The position numbers and the translations under genes were made by a program. The notes beneath the pieces were generated by a model. It was given only the letters and a program-made list of their open reading frames with translations, did not search any database and was not told where the DNA came from. Positions 8,854-17,791 of a stretch of 37,588 nucleotides of DNA are shown piece after piece (the stretch's first letter is position 1; the number at the start of each line of letters is the position of its first letter). The stretch comes from Phascolarctobacterium sp. (GTDB lineage: Bacteria > Bacillota > Negativicutes > Acidaminococcales > Acidaminococcaceae): the NCBI GenBank assembly GCA_017623055.1, contig JAGAPX010000044.1:1-37588 (forward strand), read 5' to 3'.

Positions 8854-9879
8854 ATGAGTAAACAGCTTGATGCTTCCCAAACTATAGAGCGTTTTGGCGT
8901 CTCCCGTACCGCTTGGCGAGTAGGGGTTATTTGCTTTTTTGCACTCTTTGCTTTGCTGGGAGCAGTGCTTAGCTTAGTAAATGGTTCTACTGACATTCCC
9001 TTTAGCCAGATTATGGAAATCTTGGCGGCACCGGGAACAGATCCTCATAGTATGATTATCTGGAATATTCGCTTGCCCCGTACCATCGTAGGCGCATTGG
9101 TTGGCATTAACCTTGCTTTGAGTGGTGCCATCTTGCAAGCAATCTTGCGTAATCCCTTGGCAGACCCGCATCTAATTGGTATCTCCTCCGGTGCTGGCGT
9201 TGCAGGCGTTGTGATTATGATTTTGTATCCTGCTTTAGAGTATTTGATTACTCCCGTGTCCTTTATTGGTGCAATGGTTGCAGCTGTGTGTATTTACATT
9301 CTGGCGTGGAAGAATGGTATTAAGCCTGTGCGTATCATTCTTGCGGGCGTAGCTGTTTCTGCATTTTTGAGTGCAGGCATCAGCGGTTTGATGATTTTCT
9401 ACAGCGACAGGGTACATGGCGCGTTGATGTGGATGGTGGGTGGTTTGGCTGCTCGCTCTTGGCCCCACGTTTCCATTATTTTACCTTACGCAGTAATTGG
9501 TGTAGTGCTTGCCTTAGCGAGTGCTGCTTATCTTAATATTCTCCAGCTTGGCGACGAGATGGCTCGTGGTTTAGGCATCAATGTAGAAATTACCCGAGTT
9601 GCCCTTACTGCCATTGCAGCTCTCCTTGCCGCAAGTGCAGTTAGTGTTGTAGGTCTTTTAGGTTTCGTAGGCTTGGTGGTTCCACACGCTGCAAGGCTTC
9701 TTGTTGGCAGTGACTACCGTTATCTTTTGCCTGCGTCCGCATTCTTGGGCATTGCTACCATTACCTTAAGCGATACCTTTGCAAGAGTAGTCTTTGCTCC
9801 CATTGAATTACCTGTTGGTATTATTATGGCGTTCTTAGGTGCGCCCTTCTTCTTGTTCTTGTTAAGGAGGGAAATCTGA
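8854..9879 (+). CDS. FecCD-family ABC transporter permease (iron-siderophore/corrinoid type)
   Basis: Inner-membrane permease of the BtuC/FhuB/FecCD family (341 aa, normally ten membrane helices). Typical segments: WNIRLPRTIVGALVGINLALSGAILQ near residues 68-93, RNPLADPHLIGISSGAG, and the coupling/exit motif GLLGFVGLVVPHAARLLVG. It imports an iron chelate, haem or cobalamin; the sequence does not tell which. The ATPase gene overlaps its stop (TGATG). No periplasmic binding-protein gene or TonB receptor gene is adjacent, so the system must borrow one from elsewhere. Confidence 0.9.
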   Translation: MSKQLDASQTIERFGVSRTAWRVGVICFFALFALLGAVLSLVNGSTDIPFSQIMEILAAPGTDPHSMIIWNIRLPRTIVGALVGINLALSGAILQAILRNPLADPHLIGISSGAGVAGVVIMILYPALEYLITPVSFIGAMVAAVCIYILAWKNGIKPVRIILAGVAVSAFLSAGISGLMIFYSDRVHGALMWMVGGLAARSWPHVSIILPYAVIGVVLALASAAYLNILQLGDEMARGLGINVEITRVALTAIAALLAASAVSVVGLLGFVGLVVPHAARLLVGSDYRYLLPASAFLGIATITLSDTFARVVFAPIELPVGIIMAFLGAPFFLFLLRREI

Positions 9880-10661
9880 TGAGCGCAATTATTAAGGCAC
9901 AAAATATTTGTGTAAGCATTAACGATAAAGAGATTGTACATAACCTGTCTTTGGAAATTCCTGAAGGTAAGGTTACGGCAATTATTGGACCTAACGGCTG
10001 TGGTAAGAGTACCACCTTAAAGGCACTCTCCCGCATTTTACCCTACAAAGGTAGCGTAACCTTCAAGGGTAACGAGATGTCCGCACTTTCCCAAAGAGAA
10101 TTTGCCAAGAGCCTTGCTATTTTAACCCAATCACCTCAAGCTCCAAGTGACTTGACTGTTAACGACTTAGTAGAGATGGGACGCTTCCCTCATCGAGGAT
10201 TCTTAGGGCGTGGAGGTAAGGACGATAAGGAACATGTGGAATGGGCGCTTGCGCAGACTGGCGTAACTGCAATGCGTAATCGTTTGCTCAATACACTTTC
10301 CGGTGGCGAGCGTCAACGTGCATGGATTGCCATGGCTCTTGCGCAACGACCGGAGGTTCTTCTTCTTGATGAACCCACTACTTATTTAGACATCTGCCAC
10401 CAGCTGGAGATTATGCAGCTCATTGGCAGGCTTAATCAAGAATTAGGCTTGACTGTGGTGATGGTAGTGCATGATTTGAACCACGCCATTATGTACGCTG
10501 ACCACGTCGTTGTAGTTAAGGCAGGTAAGCTTGTAACAAGCGGTGCTCCTCGTGAAATTATTACTGCTGATTTGTTGGCAGAGGTGTTCCGTGTCAAGGC
10601 GGATGAGTTTACCCTGAGTAATGATCTACGGGCGTTGGTGCCAGTAGATTTATATAAGTAA
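9879..10661 (+). CDS. FecE-family ABC transporter ATP-binding protein
   Basis: Cytoplasmic ATPase partner of the preceding permease (260 aa). It has Walker A GPNGCGKST (37-45), a Q-loop (LTQSPQAP), the ABC signature LSGGERQRAWIAMALAQ, Walker B VLLLDEPTTYLD and a switch histidine (VVHDLNHA). The family is that of iron-siderophore and B12 importers (FecE/FhuC/BtuD). The start codon overlaps the permease stop, so stoichiometric translation is likely. A repeat element begins only 4 bases after its stop codon. Confidence 0.92.
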   Translation: MSAIIKAQNICVSINDKEIVHNLSLEIPEGKVTAIIGPNGCGKSTTLKALSRILPYKGSVTFKGNEMSALSQREFAKSLAILTQSPQAPSDLTVNDLVEMGRFPHRGFLGRGGKDDKEHVEWALAQTGVTAMRNRLLNTLSGGERQRAWIAMALAQRPEVLLLDEPTTYLDICHQLEIMQLIGRLNQELGLTVVMVVHDLNHAIMYADHVVVVKAGKLVTSGAPREIITADLLAEVFRVKADEFTLSNDLRALVPVDLYK

Positions 10662-10664
10662 GAC

Positions 10665-10777
10665 TTGCCATAAGCACCATCTAACTTTGTTACAACTTCG
10701 CTTGCTTGCTTGACGTACGTTTAGTACGTCTGCGCGGCACAAGCTTGTTGCGCCTCGTTATATGGCACTTCTGACAA
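10665..10777. repeat. 113-bp element with imperfect 21-bp terminal inverted repeats
   Basis: The left arm (10665-10685) and right arm (10757-10777) pair at 16 of 21 positions, e.g. TTG/CAA, AAG/CTT, CCAT/ATGG and TAAC/GTTA. Inside are a CTTG triplet repeat (10701-10712), a perfect hairpin GACGTAC-GTTTA-GTACGTC (10712-10730) and the palindrome ACAAGCTTGT (about 10739-10748). The element occupies the gap after the ATPase gene. It resembles a REP/MITE-like dispersed repeat, but only one copy is in the window, so dispersal is not shown. Confidence 0.6.
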
Positions 10778-10824
10778 TTCTTGGATTAAAATATATGGCA
10801 CTTCTGACAATTCTTGGATTAAAA
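10759..10824. repeat. Exact tandem duplication of a 33-bp unit
   Basis: Copy 1 (10759-10791) and copy 2 (10792-10824) are identical over 33 bases, beginning TATATGGCACTTCTGACA and ending GGATTAAAA. The unit contains most of the right arm of the inverted-repeat element, so the element has two alternative right arms. Exact identity suggests a recent duplication. Confidence 0.95.
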
Positions 10825-10828
10825 TGTT

Positions 10829-10857
10829 AAAAGGGACGGCTTGTGCCGTCCCTTTCG
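10829..10857 (-). terminator. Intrinsic terminator of the exported DUF4163/DUF3298 gene
   Basis: A perfect 10-bp stem AAGGGACGGC (10831-10840), loop TTGT, GCCGTCCCTT (10845-10854). Read on the minus strand the stem is followed by TTAACATTTTAA. It lies just after the minus-strand stop codon at 10863. It may also stop plus-strand transcription from the transporter operon, although the plus side has only a short T run before the stem end. Confidence 0.8.
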
Positions 10858-10862
10858 TACGT

Positions 10863-11492
10863 TTAATGTTCAATTTTTCTTGCATCATTCTGTGTAATCT
10901 TAATATAAGTATTACCATCAGCGTAGCTTGCCAGTTCGTAAGGTTGGTAAATTAGATAAACGCTTTTGTCACTGTCTATGTAGTAGCTGTGGCTTACACG
11001 GTCCAGAGCAAAAGGTTCTGCTAGGGTGATGGGCTTGTTGTTGGTGTTGTAAATCGTAAGCTTTCCGTCTTGAACCATACGCTTTAAATTTCTTACGTTA
11101 AGTTCTGGAACGAAATGTTTTAAGTTGACAAGCTTACCAGTGTGTTTATCAAAGACGATACCGCTGGTGTTATACATTCCATGGGCAGCGTTTTGATAGT
11201 ACCACCAATAAGTAAATACGATGGAAAGAAAATTATCATCTTCGTATTTAAGCTCATAATCTAAAATGCCAAGAGTGTAATTGTGATTGTTGTACACCTT
11301 GCGATAGGCTTGTATCTTTTTGTTGATGAAGCGATTGATTTCGTTAGCAGCTTCTTTATTTTCTAAGGTAATATATGGATAATTAACTTGAAAATTATAG
11401 GTAGACTTTCTGTTTTCAATGGAAGCTTCTGCTGCGAATGCAGTGCTTGCAAATATGAGTAGGCAAGTTAAAATTCCAAGGATTCTTTTCAC
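10863..11492 (-). CDS. Exported DUF4163/DUF3298 domain protein
   Basis: A 209-aa secreted or envelope protein. The N-terminus MKRILGILTCLLIFASTAFAAEA is a signal peptide with a likely AFA-A cleavage. The rest follows the DUF4163-DUF3298 (RsiV/PdaC-like) layout: a YPYITLENKEAANEINRFINKKIQ segment, then the aromatic AHGMYNTSGIVFDKHTGKLVNLKHF segment typical of DUF3298, ending in a YELASYADGNTYIKI strand. The biochemical role is unknown. I chose GTG 11492 because AGGAGGG (11506-11500) lies 7 bases before it; an in-frame TTG at 11498 would be only one base from that site. It is a single gene with its own promoter and terminator. Confidence 0.8.
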   Translation of the reverse strand: MKRILGILTCLLIFASTAFAAEASIENRKSTYNFQVNYPYITLENKEAANEINRFINKKIQAYRKVYNNHNYTLGILDYELKYEDDNFLSIVFTYWWYYQNAAHGMYNTSGIVFDKHTGKLVNLKHFVPELNVRNLKRMVQDGKLTIYNTNNKPITLAEPFALDRVSHSYYIDSDKSVYLIYQPYELASYADGNTYIKITQNDARKIEH

Positions 11493-11546
11493 AAACAATC
11501 CCTCCTGATTGATTAGGCTGTATATATTATAGCAACAAGCCTTTTA

Positions 11547-11575
11547 ATAATATAGGGGGTTCCTAGTTTTTTCAA
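11547..11575 (-). promoter_or_regulatory. Candidate promoter for the exported DUF4163/DUF3298 gene
   Basis: On the minus strand: TTGAAA (11575-11570), 17-base spacer, TATTAT (11552-11547), followed about 50 bases later by the GTG start. A second TATAAT nearer the gene (around 11525-11530) lacks a good -35 box. Confidence 0.5.
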
Positions 11576-11770
11576 AAATAATTTTGACCCTTGCAACATT
11601 TTTGAAAGCAGTAGGTAGATATACCAGAAGTTTTTACATTTTTAACAGAAGCTTTAGGCTATAATAAAAGGAGAGATTGCATTAAAATTCAATGCTCAGG
11701 CAGGATTTTTTTGCAATATACACGAATATATACAGTTATAATTGTTGTTACGTATTAAGGAGATGATTTT
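11576..11770 (+). other. Leader region upstream of the lapA-recJ operon
   Basis: A 195-base A+T-rich stretch without a supportable gene. It holds a consensus -10 box TATAAT (11660-11665) without a clear -35 at 16-18 bases, then GGAG (11670-11673) not followed by a usable start codon, and a T7 tract (about 11706-11712). AAGGAG before ATG 11771 is the lapA ribosome-binding site. The TATAAT probably marks the operon promoter. Confidence 0.5.
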
Positions 11771-12133
11771 ATGCCGTTCATTATTTTAACTGCAATAATC
11801 AGTATAGGAGTTGCGATATTTGCTATTCAAAATGCAATGAGCGTACCCGTAAACTTTTTTATCTGGCATGGTGATGCTTCCCTCGTTTTAGTTATCTTGG
11901 GCAGCTTCTTGGCAGGCATTTTGGTTGCAACCCTCTACCTGCTGATGGTTAAGGCTCGTCATTTCTTGACAACTAAAAAATTGGAAGACGAAATTTACAA
12001 TTTGAAGAGAGATAAAAAGACTTTGGAAGAACGAGTAAATATGTTGATGCATACCCAAATGATGCACGATAAAGCTGCACAGCACGCTAACGAGAAGGTT
12101 ACTGCTGAAAAGACCGAAACAACTGCAGGTTAA
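11771..12133 (+). CDS. LapA-domain (DUF1049) membrane protein
   Basis: A 120-aa protein with two membrane helices (about residues 2-22 and 38-60: FIILTAIISIGVAIFAIQNA, then LVLVILGSFLAGILVATLYLL) and a cytoplasmic coiled coil (KKLEDEIYNLKRDKKTLEERVNML). This is the LapA/DUF1049 layout, equivalent to B. subtilis YrvD, which also sits upstream of recJ. LapA/LapB in Gram-negatives act in LPS assembly control; whether that applies here is not known. It ends 5 bases before recJ and is probably co-transcribed with it. Confidence 0.85.
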   Translation: MPFIILTAIISIGVAIFAIQNAMSVPVNFFIWHGDASLVLVILGSFLAGILVATLYLLMVKARHFLTTKKLEDEIYNLKRDKKTLEERVNMLMHTQMMHDKAAQHANEKVTAEKTETTAG

Positions 12134-12138
12134 GTGCA

Positions 12139-14457
12139 ATGTTAGGAAAGCAGAAGATATGGGATATACAAGAATATAATAGAGAAAAAGCTGGCTTTTA
12201 CGCCGCTGAATTAGGGATTTCTTCTTTAGTAACCGGAATTTTGCTGGAGCGTGGCTTCAGTGATGTGGATTCCATGCGCGACTTTTTATATGGAAGCAAG
12301 ACGCCTTTCCACGATCCGTTTCTTTTGAAAGGGATGGAGGCAGCTGTTGAACGTATAGAGCGCGCTTTAGCAGACGATGAACAAATTACTGTTTACGGTG
12401 ATTACGATGTAGATGGTATTACTGCGTCCTCCTTACTCTTTGTATATTTGGAGCGTCGTGGTGCGAAAGTAAATACCTATATTCCCAAGCGTAAGAGCGA
12501 GGGCTATGGCTTAAACGATGAAGCATTAAAGAACATTTTTGAAAATGGTACCACCTTAGTCATTACGGTAGACTGTGGTATTAGTGGTTTGCACGAGGTG
12601 GAGCAGGCACCTGTGGGTTTGGATATTATTTTGACTGACCACCATACTGTTCCTAATGAATTGCCTCCTGCTTACGCCATCATCAATCCTAAACAAGAAG
12701 ATTGCAGCTATCCTTTTAAGGATTTAAGTGGTGTTGGTGTTGCTTTTAAGCTGTGCCAAGCTTTAGAGCAAAAGCGTACAGGTACTTCCGATTTTTGGGA
12801 GGATTTGACGGAGCTGGCTGCTTTAGGTACTGTTGCAGATATCGTTCCCCTTTTGGGTGAAAATAGAGAATTGGTGCGTCGTGGTCTTAAAGCTATGGAG
12901 CGTACTTCCTTAGTTGGCTTACAGGCTCTGATTCAGTACAGTGGTTGTTCAAGAGAGAATATTTCTTCTGAAAATATTGGTTTTATCCTGGCACCCCGCC
13001 TGAACGCAGTTGGACGCTTAGAGCATGCCCAATCTGCAGTGGAGCTTTTAGTTACAAGCGATAGGGATAAAGCCGAAGCCATTGCTGCGGAGTTGAACAG
13101 GGAAAATGCCCTGCGTCAGGAAATTAGCCGCAAGATTATGGAAGAAGCAGAGGCTCTTCTTGCTAAGGAAGAGCATATTGATACTGCCATCATACTTGCT
13201 TCCGAAGGCTGGCACCAAGGCGTAGTTGGCATTGTTGCTTCCCGTTTGGTGGATAAATATCACTTGCCTACAATCTTGATTAGCATTAACGATGGTATGG
13301 CTAAGGGGAGTTGCCGCAGTATTCCTGCCTTGAATTTGTACGAAGCTATTGCCGCTGAAAGCGATATCCTTACCCAGTTTGGTGGTCATCATCAAGCTGC
13401 CGGCTTGACCATGCCTGCTGATAAGGTTCCTGAATTTATCGCTCGTTTTAAGGAATATGTGCGTAAAAATTTAAAAGAGGAAGATTATACTCCTCGTCAA
13501 ATTGTGGATTGCATTTTAAGTGACCATGGCTTGATTACTGTACGCGATTTAGAGGAGCTTTCCCTTTTAGAACCCTTTGGTTGTGGAAATGCAAGCCCTG
13601 TTTTTGCTTTTAAGAATGCTCTTTTACATAACCATCGTGCTATTGGCCGCGATAGAACTCATTTGCAGTTAGTGGTTGATAAGGGGGATTATTCATATAA
13701 GACCTTGATGTGGAATAAGGCGGAGCTTCTGCCCATCTTGTGTGAGAATATGGTGACGGACATCGCTTTTATGCCTCGCATCAATGAATGGAATAACGAA
13801 ACTAGTGTCCAGCTTCACGCTGTTGCCTTGCGACAACGCTGGAACGTGTGCGACCTGCGTCAGAGCAACGATAAGAAGGATAGAATCTTACAAAGCTTCG
13901 TGCGTATTTATGATGCGGTAACTGTTCTTGTTAATGATAAAGAGGCATACGTAGGCTATCGCGATGATAAGCATATGCAGGTTGTAAATTATGGTGAGCA
14001 TATTACTGCTCCCATCGTGGTGCTTTACGATTTACCCAAGCTGCCGTTGAAAAATATTTTCAAGCAGCTGCGTAAGGAGAAAGCTAAAACCGTAGTGCTT
14101 CTGTTTAATTCTAATGATAGATTTGTTTTAGAAAAGCAATTATATTTGCACTATCCTCAACGGGAGCAAATGACCGTTGCTTATAAAAACGTTATGGAAA
14201 GCCTTGCGAAAGGCGATACAGATAAAAAAACTTTACTGCTGAATTTTGCTGATAGCGTTTCTGAAAACGCTTTGCTCGTAATGAAAGAGCTTGGCTTCAT
14301 CTATGAACAGGATGGAGTGCTTACAAAAGGCATCATTAAAAAGAGCAGCTTGGACGATTCACCCCTGTACCGTTCCTTGCAGCAGGAAAGACAGCAAAAA
14401 CTGAACTGTTATTTTGATAATTTGCGCTTGTCACATCACGAACTATTACGTATCTGA
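12139..14457 (+). CDS. recJ: Single-stranded-DNA-specific exonuclease RecJ
   Basis: 5'-3' ssDNA exonuclease for recombination and mismatch or base-excision repair. The 772 aa are close to B. subtilis RecJ (about 786), longer than the E. coli enzyme because of the C-terminal extension. DHH-family metal motifs are present: YGDYDVDGITAS (86-97), VDCGIS (144-149), LTDHHTV with DHH at 167-169, and the DHHA1 motif FGGHHQAAG near residue 415. ATG 12139 follows lapA closely. RelA begins 27 bases after its stop; the apt gene that separates recJ and relA in B. subtilis is absent here. Confidence 0.95.
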   Translation: MLGKQKIWDIQEYNREKAGFYAAELGISSLVTGILLERGFSDVDSMRDFLYGSKTPFHDPFLLKGMEAAVERIERALADDEQITVYGDYDVDGITASSLLFVYLERRGAKVNTYIPKRKSEGYGLNDEALKNIFENGTTLVITVDCGISGLHEVEQAPVGLDIILTDHHTVPNELPPAYAIINPKQEDCSYPFKDLSGVGVAFKLCQALEQKRTGTSDFWEDLTELAALGTVADIVPLLGENRELVRRGLKAMERTSLVGLQALIQYSGCSRENISSENIGFILAPRLNAVGRLEHAQSAVELLVTSDRDKAEAIAAELNRENALRQEISRKIMEEAEALLAKEEHIDTAIILASEGWHQGVVGIVASRLVDKYHLPTILISINDGMAKGSCRSIPALNLYEAIAAESDILTQFGGHHQAAGLTMPADKVPEFIARFKEYVRKNLKEEDYTPRQIVDCILSDHGLITVRDLEELSLLEPFGCGNASPVFAFKNALLHNHRAIGRDRTHLQLVVDKGDYSYKTLMWNKAELLPILCENMVTDIAFMPRINEWNNETSVQLHAVALRQRWNVCDLRQSNDKKDRILQSFVRIYDAVTVLVNDKEAYVGYRDDKHMQVVNYGEHITAPIVVLYDLPKLPLKNIFKQLRKEKAKTVVLLFNSNDRFVLEKQLYLHYPQREQMTVAYKNVMESLAKGDTDKKTLLLNFADSVSENALLVMKELGFIYEQDGVLTKGIIKKSSLDDSPLYRSLQQERQQKLNCYFDNLRLSHHELLRI

Positions 14458-14484
14458 TAAGCTGGAGAGATGGGAGTGGGGCAT

Positions 14485-16713
14485 ATGCCTAGCACAAATG
14501 ATATTGTAACAATTGAAGATTTTTTTGAGCAGATCAAGGGCTATTTGAACGAAGCGCAGATTGACTACGTTCGTAAGGCTTATATCTTGGCGGCGGATGC
14601 TCACAAGGAGCAACGTCGTAAATCCGGTGAGCCTTATATTATTCATCCTATTGGTGTAGCCAACATTTTGGCAGGCTTACAAATGGATGAGTACACTTTG
14701 GCTGCTGCTTTCCTGCACGATGTGGTGGAAGATACGGAATATACTTATGATGATATCCGCAATATCTTCGGCGGAGTTGTTGCAAATCTTGTAGACGGCG
14801 TTACCAAATTGGGTAAGATTGCCTACATTTCTAAGGAAGACAGACAAATCGAAAACTATCGTAAGATGTTCCTTGCCATGGCACGTGACATTCGCGTAGT
14901 ATTGATTAAGCTAGCAGATAGATTGCATAATATGCGCACCATGAAATATATGCCTGCTCATAAACAGCAGTCTATTTCTCGTGAAACCTTGGAAATCTAC
15001 GCTCCTTTGGCTCATCGCTTAGGTATCCATACTATTAAGTGGGAGCTGGAAGATTTAGCTTTCCGTTATATGGAGCCTGACATTTACTACACCTTGGTGG
15101 AACAAGTAAAGACCAAGCGTCGTGAACGTGAAGCTATGATTTTTGAAGCTATGGATGAAATGCGCGATAGCTTGGAAAAAGCTAACATCAAGTGTGAAAT
15201 CCAAGGTAGACCTAAAAATTTTTACAGCATTCATAAGAAAATGCTGCGTGACCATAAAGAACTGAACGAAATCTATGACCTTTTGGCAATCCGTGTACTG
15301 GTTGATTCCGTGAAGGATTGTTATGGCACTTTGGGTATTGTCCATAGTATGTGGCGTCCTATTCCCGGTCGCTTCAAGGACTATGTAGCAGTACCTAAGT
15401 CCAATATGTACCAATCTCTCCATACCACCGTGCTTTCTGCTGGTGGTCAACCCTTGGAAATTCAAATCCGTACCTTTGAAATGCACCGCATAAGTGAATA
15501 TGGTATCGCTGCTCACTGGCGCTATAAGGAAAGTGGCGGTAGCAAGCCTGCTACAGGTAGCGATAAAGGCTTTGACGCTAAGCTGTCTTGGGTACGTCAG
15601 CTCTTAGAATGGCACCAAGATATGAACGATTCCAATGACTTCGTGAACGCGGTCAAGATGGATATCTTCGCTGATGAAGTATTCGTATTTACTCCGCGTG
15701 GTGACGTTATTGATTTACCTGTGGGCTGCTGTCCCATCGACTTTGCGTACCGCATCCATACTGATGTTGGCAACCGTTGCGTAGGTGCCAAGGTTAATGG
15801 TCGCATCGTTCCCTTAGATTTTAAGCTGAGCAATGGTGACATCGTTGAAGTAATTACTTCCAAACAAGCTAATGGTCCTAGCCGTGACTGGATTAACATT
15901 GTTGGCGCTTCCGATACCCGTAACAAGATTAAAGGCTGGTTCAAGAAGGAGCGTCGCGAAGAAAATATCGTTAAAGGTCGCGAAATGCTGGACAAGGAAG
16001 CAAAACGCTTGGGTTATGAACCTAAGAACTTTGCTAGCCCTGAAAAGCTTAAAGAAGTAGGCACACGTCTGCGCATTAACTCTGATGATGATTTACTGGC
16101 TACCCTTGGTTATGGCGGCGTAACATTAAACAGTGTCATCTCCAAGCTGGTAGAAATTTATAAAAAAGAACAGAAGCTTAACACTAACAAAGACCTGTCT
16201 GAAATGCTGGCAGAGCTGAAGCCTCGCAAGTCCAAGGCTAAAGCAAGCCATGGTATTTTAGTTAAGGGCGAAGAAGGTATTATGGTTAAGCTGGCACGTT
16301 GCTGTAATCCCATCCCCGGTGACCCGGTTGTGGGATACATTACCCGTGGTAGTGGTGTATCCGTCCATCGTGCTGACTGCCCCAATGTACTCAGCAATAA
16401 TCCGGATGAACAAAGTCGTCTGATTGAAGTTGCTTGGGATATCAGCCTTGATGCTGCTTACAAGGTAAACATTTTGATTACCGCTAATGATAGGGCAAAT
16501 CTGGTAGGCGATATTTTAACTATTACCAGCGAATCTAAGCTGAACATCTTCTCTATGAACTGTAAGGCTGACAAGAACAAGATTGCTACCATGCAATTTG
16601 GTATCGATATTAATAGCTTAGAACAGTTGGAATATGTTATGAACCGCATCCGTCGTTTGAAGGGTGTTTATAGCGTAGAACGTGTGATTTCCGGTTATGG
16701 AGGAAGAGAATGA
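14485..16713 (+). CDS. rel: Bifunctional (p)ppGpp synthetase/hydrolase RelA/SpoT (Rel)
   Basis: Makes (p)ppGpp from GTP/GDP and ATP and degrades it: the stringent response. The 742 aa contain an HD hydrolase domain with [10 protein letters not shown] (HD at 78-79, so the hydrolase centre is intact), a synthetase domain with [13 protein letters not shown] and [22 protein letters not shown], then TGS ([14 protein letters not shown]) and a C-terminal ACT domain. The RFKD signature marks the bifunctional Rel type rather than monofunctional RelA (EXDD). I prefer ATG 14485, with GGGAG (14472-14476) 8 bases before it, over ATG 14470, whose GGAG is only 2 bases away. Its stop overlaps the dtd start (ATGA). 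Confidence 0.95.
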   Translation: MPSTNDIVTIEDFFEQIKGYLNEAQIDYVRKAYILAADAHKEQRRKSGEPYIIHPIGVANILAGLQMDEYTLAAAFLHDVVEDTEYTYDDIRNIFGGVVANLVDGVTKLGKIAYISKEDRQIENYRKMFLAMARDIRVVLIKLADRLHNMRTMKYMPAHKQQSISRETLEIYAPLAHRLGIHTIKWELEDLAFRYMEPDIYYTLVEQVKTKRREREAMIFEAMDEMRDSLEKANIKCEIQGRPKNFYSIHKKMLRDHKELNEIYDLLAIRVLVDSVKDCYGTLGIVHSMWRPIPGRFKDYVAVPKSNMYQSLHTTVLSAGGQPLEIQIRTFEMHRISEYGIAAHWRYKESGGSKPATGSDKGFDAKLSWVRQLLEWHQDMNDSNDFVNAVKMDIFADEVFVFTPRGDVIDLPVGCCPIDFAYRIHTDVGNRCVGAKVNGRIVPLDFKLSNGDIVEVITSKQANGPSRDWINIVGASDTRNKIKGWFKKERREENIVKGREMLDKEAKRLGYEPKNFASPEKLKEVGTRLRINSDDDLLATLGYGGVTLNSVISKLVEIYKKEQKLNTNKDLSEMLAELKPRKSKAKASHGILVKGEEGIMVKLARCCNPIPGDPVVGYITRGSGVSVHRADCPNVLSNNPDEQSRLIEVAWDISLDAAYKVNILITANDRANLVGDILTITSESKLNIFSMNCKADKNKIATMQFGIDINSLEQLEYVMNRIRRLKGVYSVERVISGYGGRE

Positions 16714-17159
16714 GGGCTGTAGTACAGCGTGTAGATAAGGCTGATGTTACCGTTGATGGGCAAGTTACCGGTAGCGTAAAGAAAGGTTTGTTAGTTCTTT
16801 TAGGTGTTGCCGACGGCGATACTGAAAAGGATTTACAATATATGGTTGATAAGGTTACTGGTTTGCGTATTTTTGAAGATGACGCAGACAAGATGAACCT
16901 TTCTGTGAAAGATGTAGGCGGTGAGCTTTTGGTGGTTTCTCAGTTTACCTTGTGCGGTGACGCACGTAAGGGTAAACGTCCTTCCTTCGATAAGGCGGCG
17001 AAACCTGACCTTGCCAACGCTTACTACGAAAAATTTGTGGAGCTGTGCAGAGCGCAAGGATTGCATGTGGAAACTGGCGTGTTCCGTGCTCATATGCTGG
17101 TAGGACTGGTGAACAACGGTCCTGTTACCATACTTTTGGACAGCACTAAGTTATTTTAG
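16710..17159 (+). CDS. dtd: D-aminoacyl-tRNA deacylase
   Basis: Hydrolyses D-aminoacyl-tRNA (e.g. D-Tyr-tRNA) and glycyl-tRNA-Ala, recycling mischarged tRNA. The 149 aa match DTD length, with the two active-site motifs SQFTL (about 76-80) and [11 protein letters not shown] (the Gly-Pro motif, near 136-146). The start [17 protein letters not shown] is typical. It overlaps the rel stop by 4 bases (ATGA) and is followed after 8 bases by the MBL hydrolase; rel-dtd-MBL is the standard Bacillota order (relA-yrvI-yrvJ neighbourhood). Confidence 0.96.
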   Translation: MRAVVQRVDKADVTVDGQVTGSVKKGLLVLLGVADGDTEKDLQYMVDKVTGLRIFEDDADKMNLSVKDVGGELLVVSQFTLCGDARKGKRPSFDKAAKPDLANAYYEKFVELCRAQGLHVETGVFRAHMLVGLVNNGPVTILLDSTKLF

Positions 17160-17167
17160 GAGGAACT

Positions 17168-17788
17168 ATGAAAATTTACAGATTAGAAGTAGGCATGCTT
17201 GCTACTAACTGCTATATTGCTATGAACGAAGAGCTGAAAGAGGGCGTAATCGTTGACCCTGGTGGCGACGCTGCCCGCATCATGAGCCTTGTTGATGAGT
17301 TAGGTATCAATGTTGCAGCAATTTTTGTAACCCATGGTCATAGCGACCATATTGGTGCTCTTAGTCAAGTGCGTGAAGCAACTGGTGCACCTGTTTATAT
17401 TAGCGAAGAAGATGCAGACATGCTGACTAAGGCAGACCGCAACCTGTCTATGTATATGGCAAGCAGCATTATTTGCAAGCCTGCAGATTACTTCTTTAAA
17501 GAGGGCGAAGACGTTACTATTGCAGGCATGACCTTCAAAGTTTACGCAACCCCCGGTCATACCAAGGGTGGTGTATGCCTCCACGTTGAAGATATTGTTT
17601 TTGCTGGTGACACCGTGTTCTGCGAATCCATCGGTCGCACTGATTTCCCTGGTGGTAGCTACAAACAGATAATTGAATCCATTAAGAATAAAATTTTAGT
17701 ATTAGACGATGAAACAAGACTGCTGCCCGGTCATGGCCCTGCCACCACAGTAGCTTGGGAAAGAAAGAGAAATCCGTTTTTACAATAA
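17168..17788 (+). CDS. Metallo-beta-lactamase-fold hydrolase (glyoxalase II-like, YcbL type)
   Basis: A 206-aa MBL-fold metal hydrolase. The HxHxDH motif is THGHSDHIG (H56, H58, D60, H61). Further metal ligands are H131 in ATPGHTKGG and D148 in FAGDTVF, and the last ligand is in LLPGHGPAT. The length and arrangement fit the small glyoxalase II-like YcbL group, cytoplasmic. The substrate is unknown (S-lactoylglutathione is unlikely in a glutathione-free Bacillota). A near-ideal AGGAGGA ribosome-binding site precedes ATG. The stop is 3 bases before the next gene. Confidence 0.9.
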   Translation: MKIYRLEVGMLATNCYIAMNEELKEGVIVDPGGDAARIMSLVDELGINVAAIFVTHGHSDHIGALSQVREATGAPVYISEEDADMLTKADRNLSMYMASSIICKPADYFFKEGEDVTIAGMTFKVYATPGHTKGGVCLHVEDIVFAGDTVFCESIGRTDFPGGSYKQIIESIKNKILVLDDETRLLPGHGPATTVAWERKRNPFLQ

Positions 17789-17791
17789 GCT

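Noticed and set aside
10665-10824. CRISPR array
   Set aside because: The 33-bp repeats are directly contiguous with no spacers, only two copies, and no cas genes are nearby.
10721-10918. 65-codon minus-strand frame with a repeated 11-residue segment
   Set aside because: It spans the inverted-repeat element, the tandem duplication and a terminator hairpin, and enters the exported-protein gene; it is repeat DNA read as protein.
11673-11760. Small peptide gene in the lapA leader
   Set aside because: Short open stretches exist after GGAG but none has an ATG, GTG or TTG start at proper spacing.
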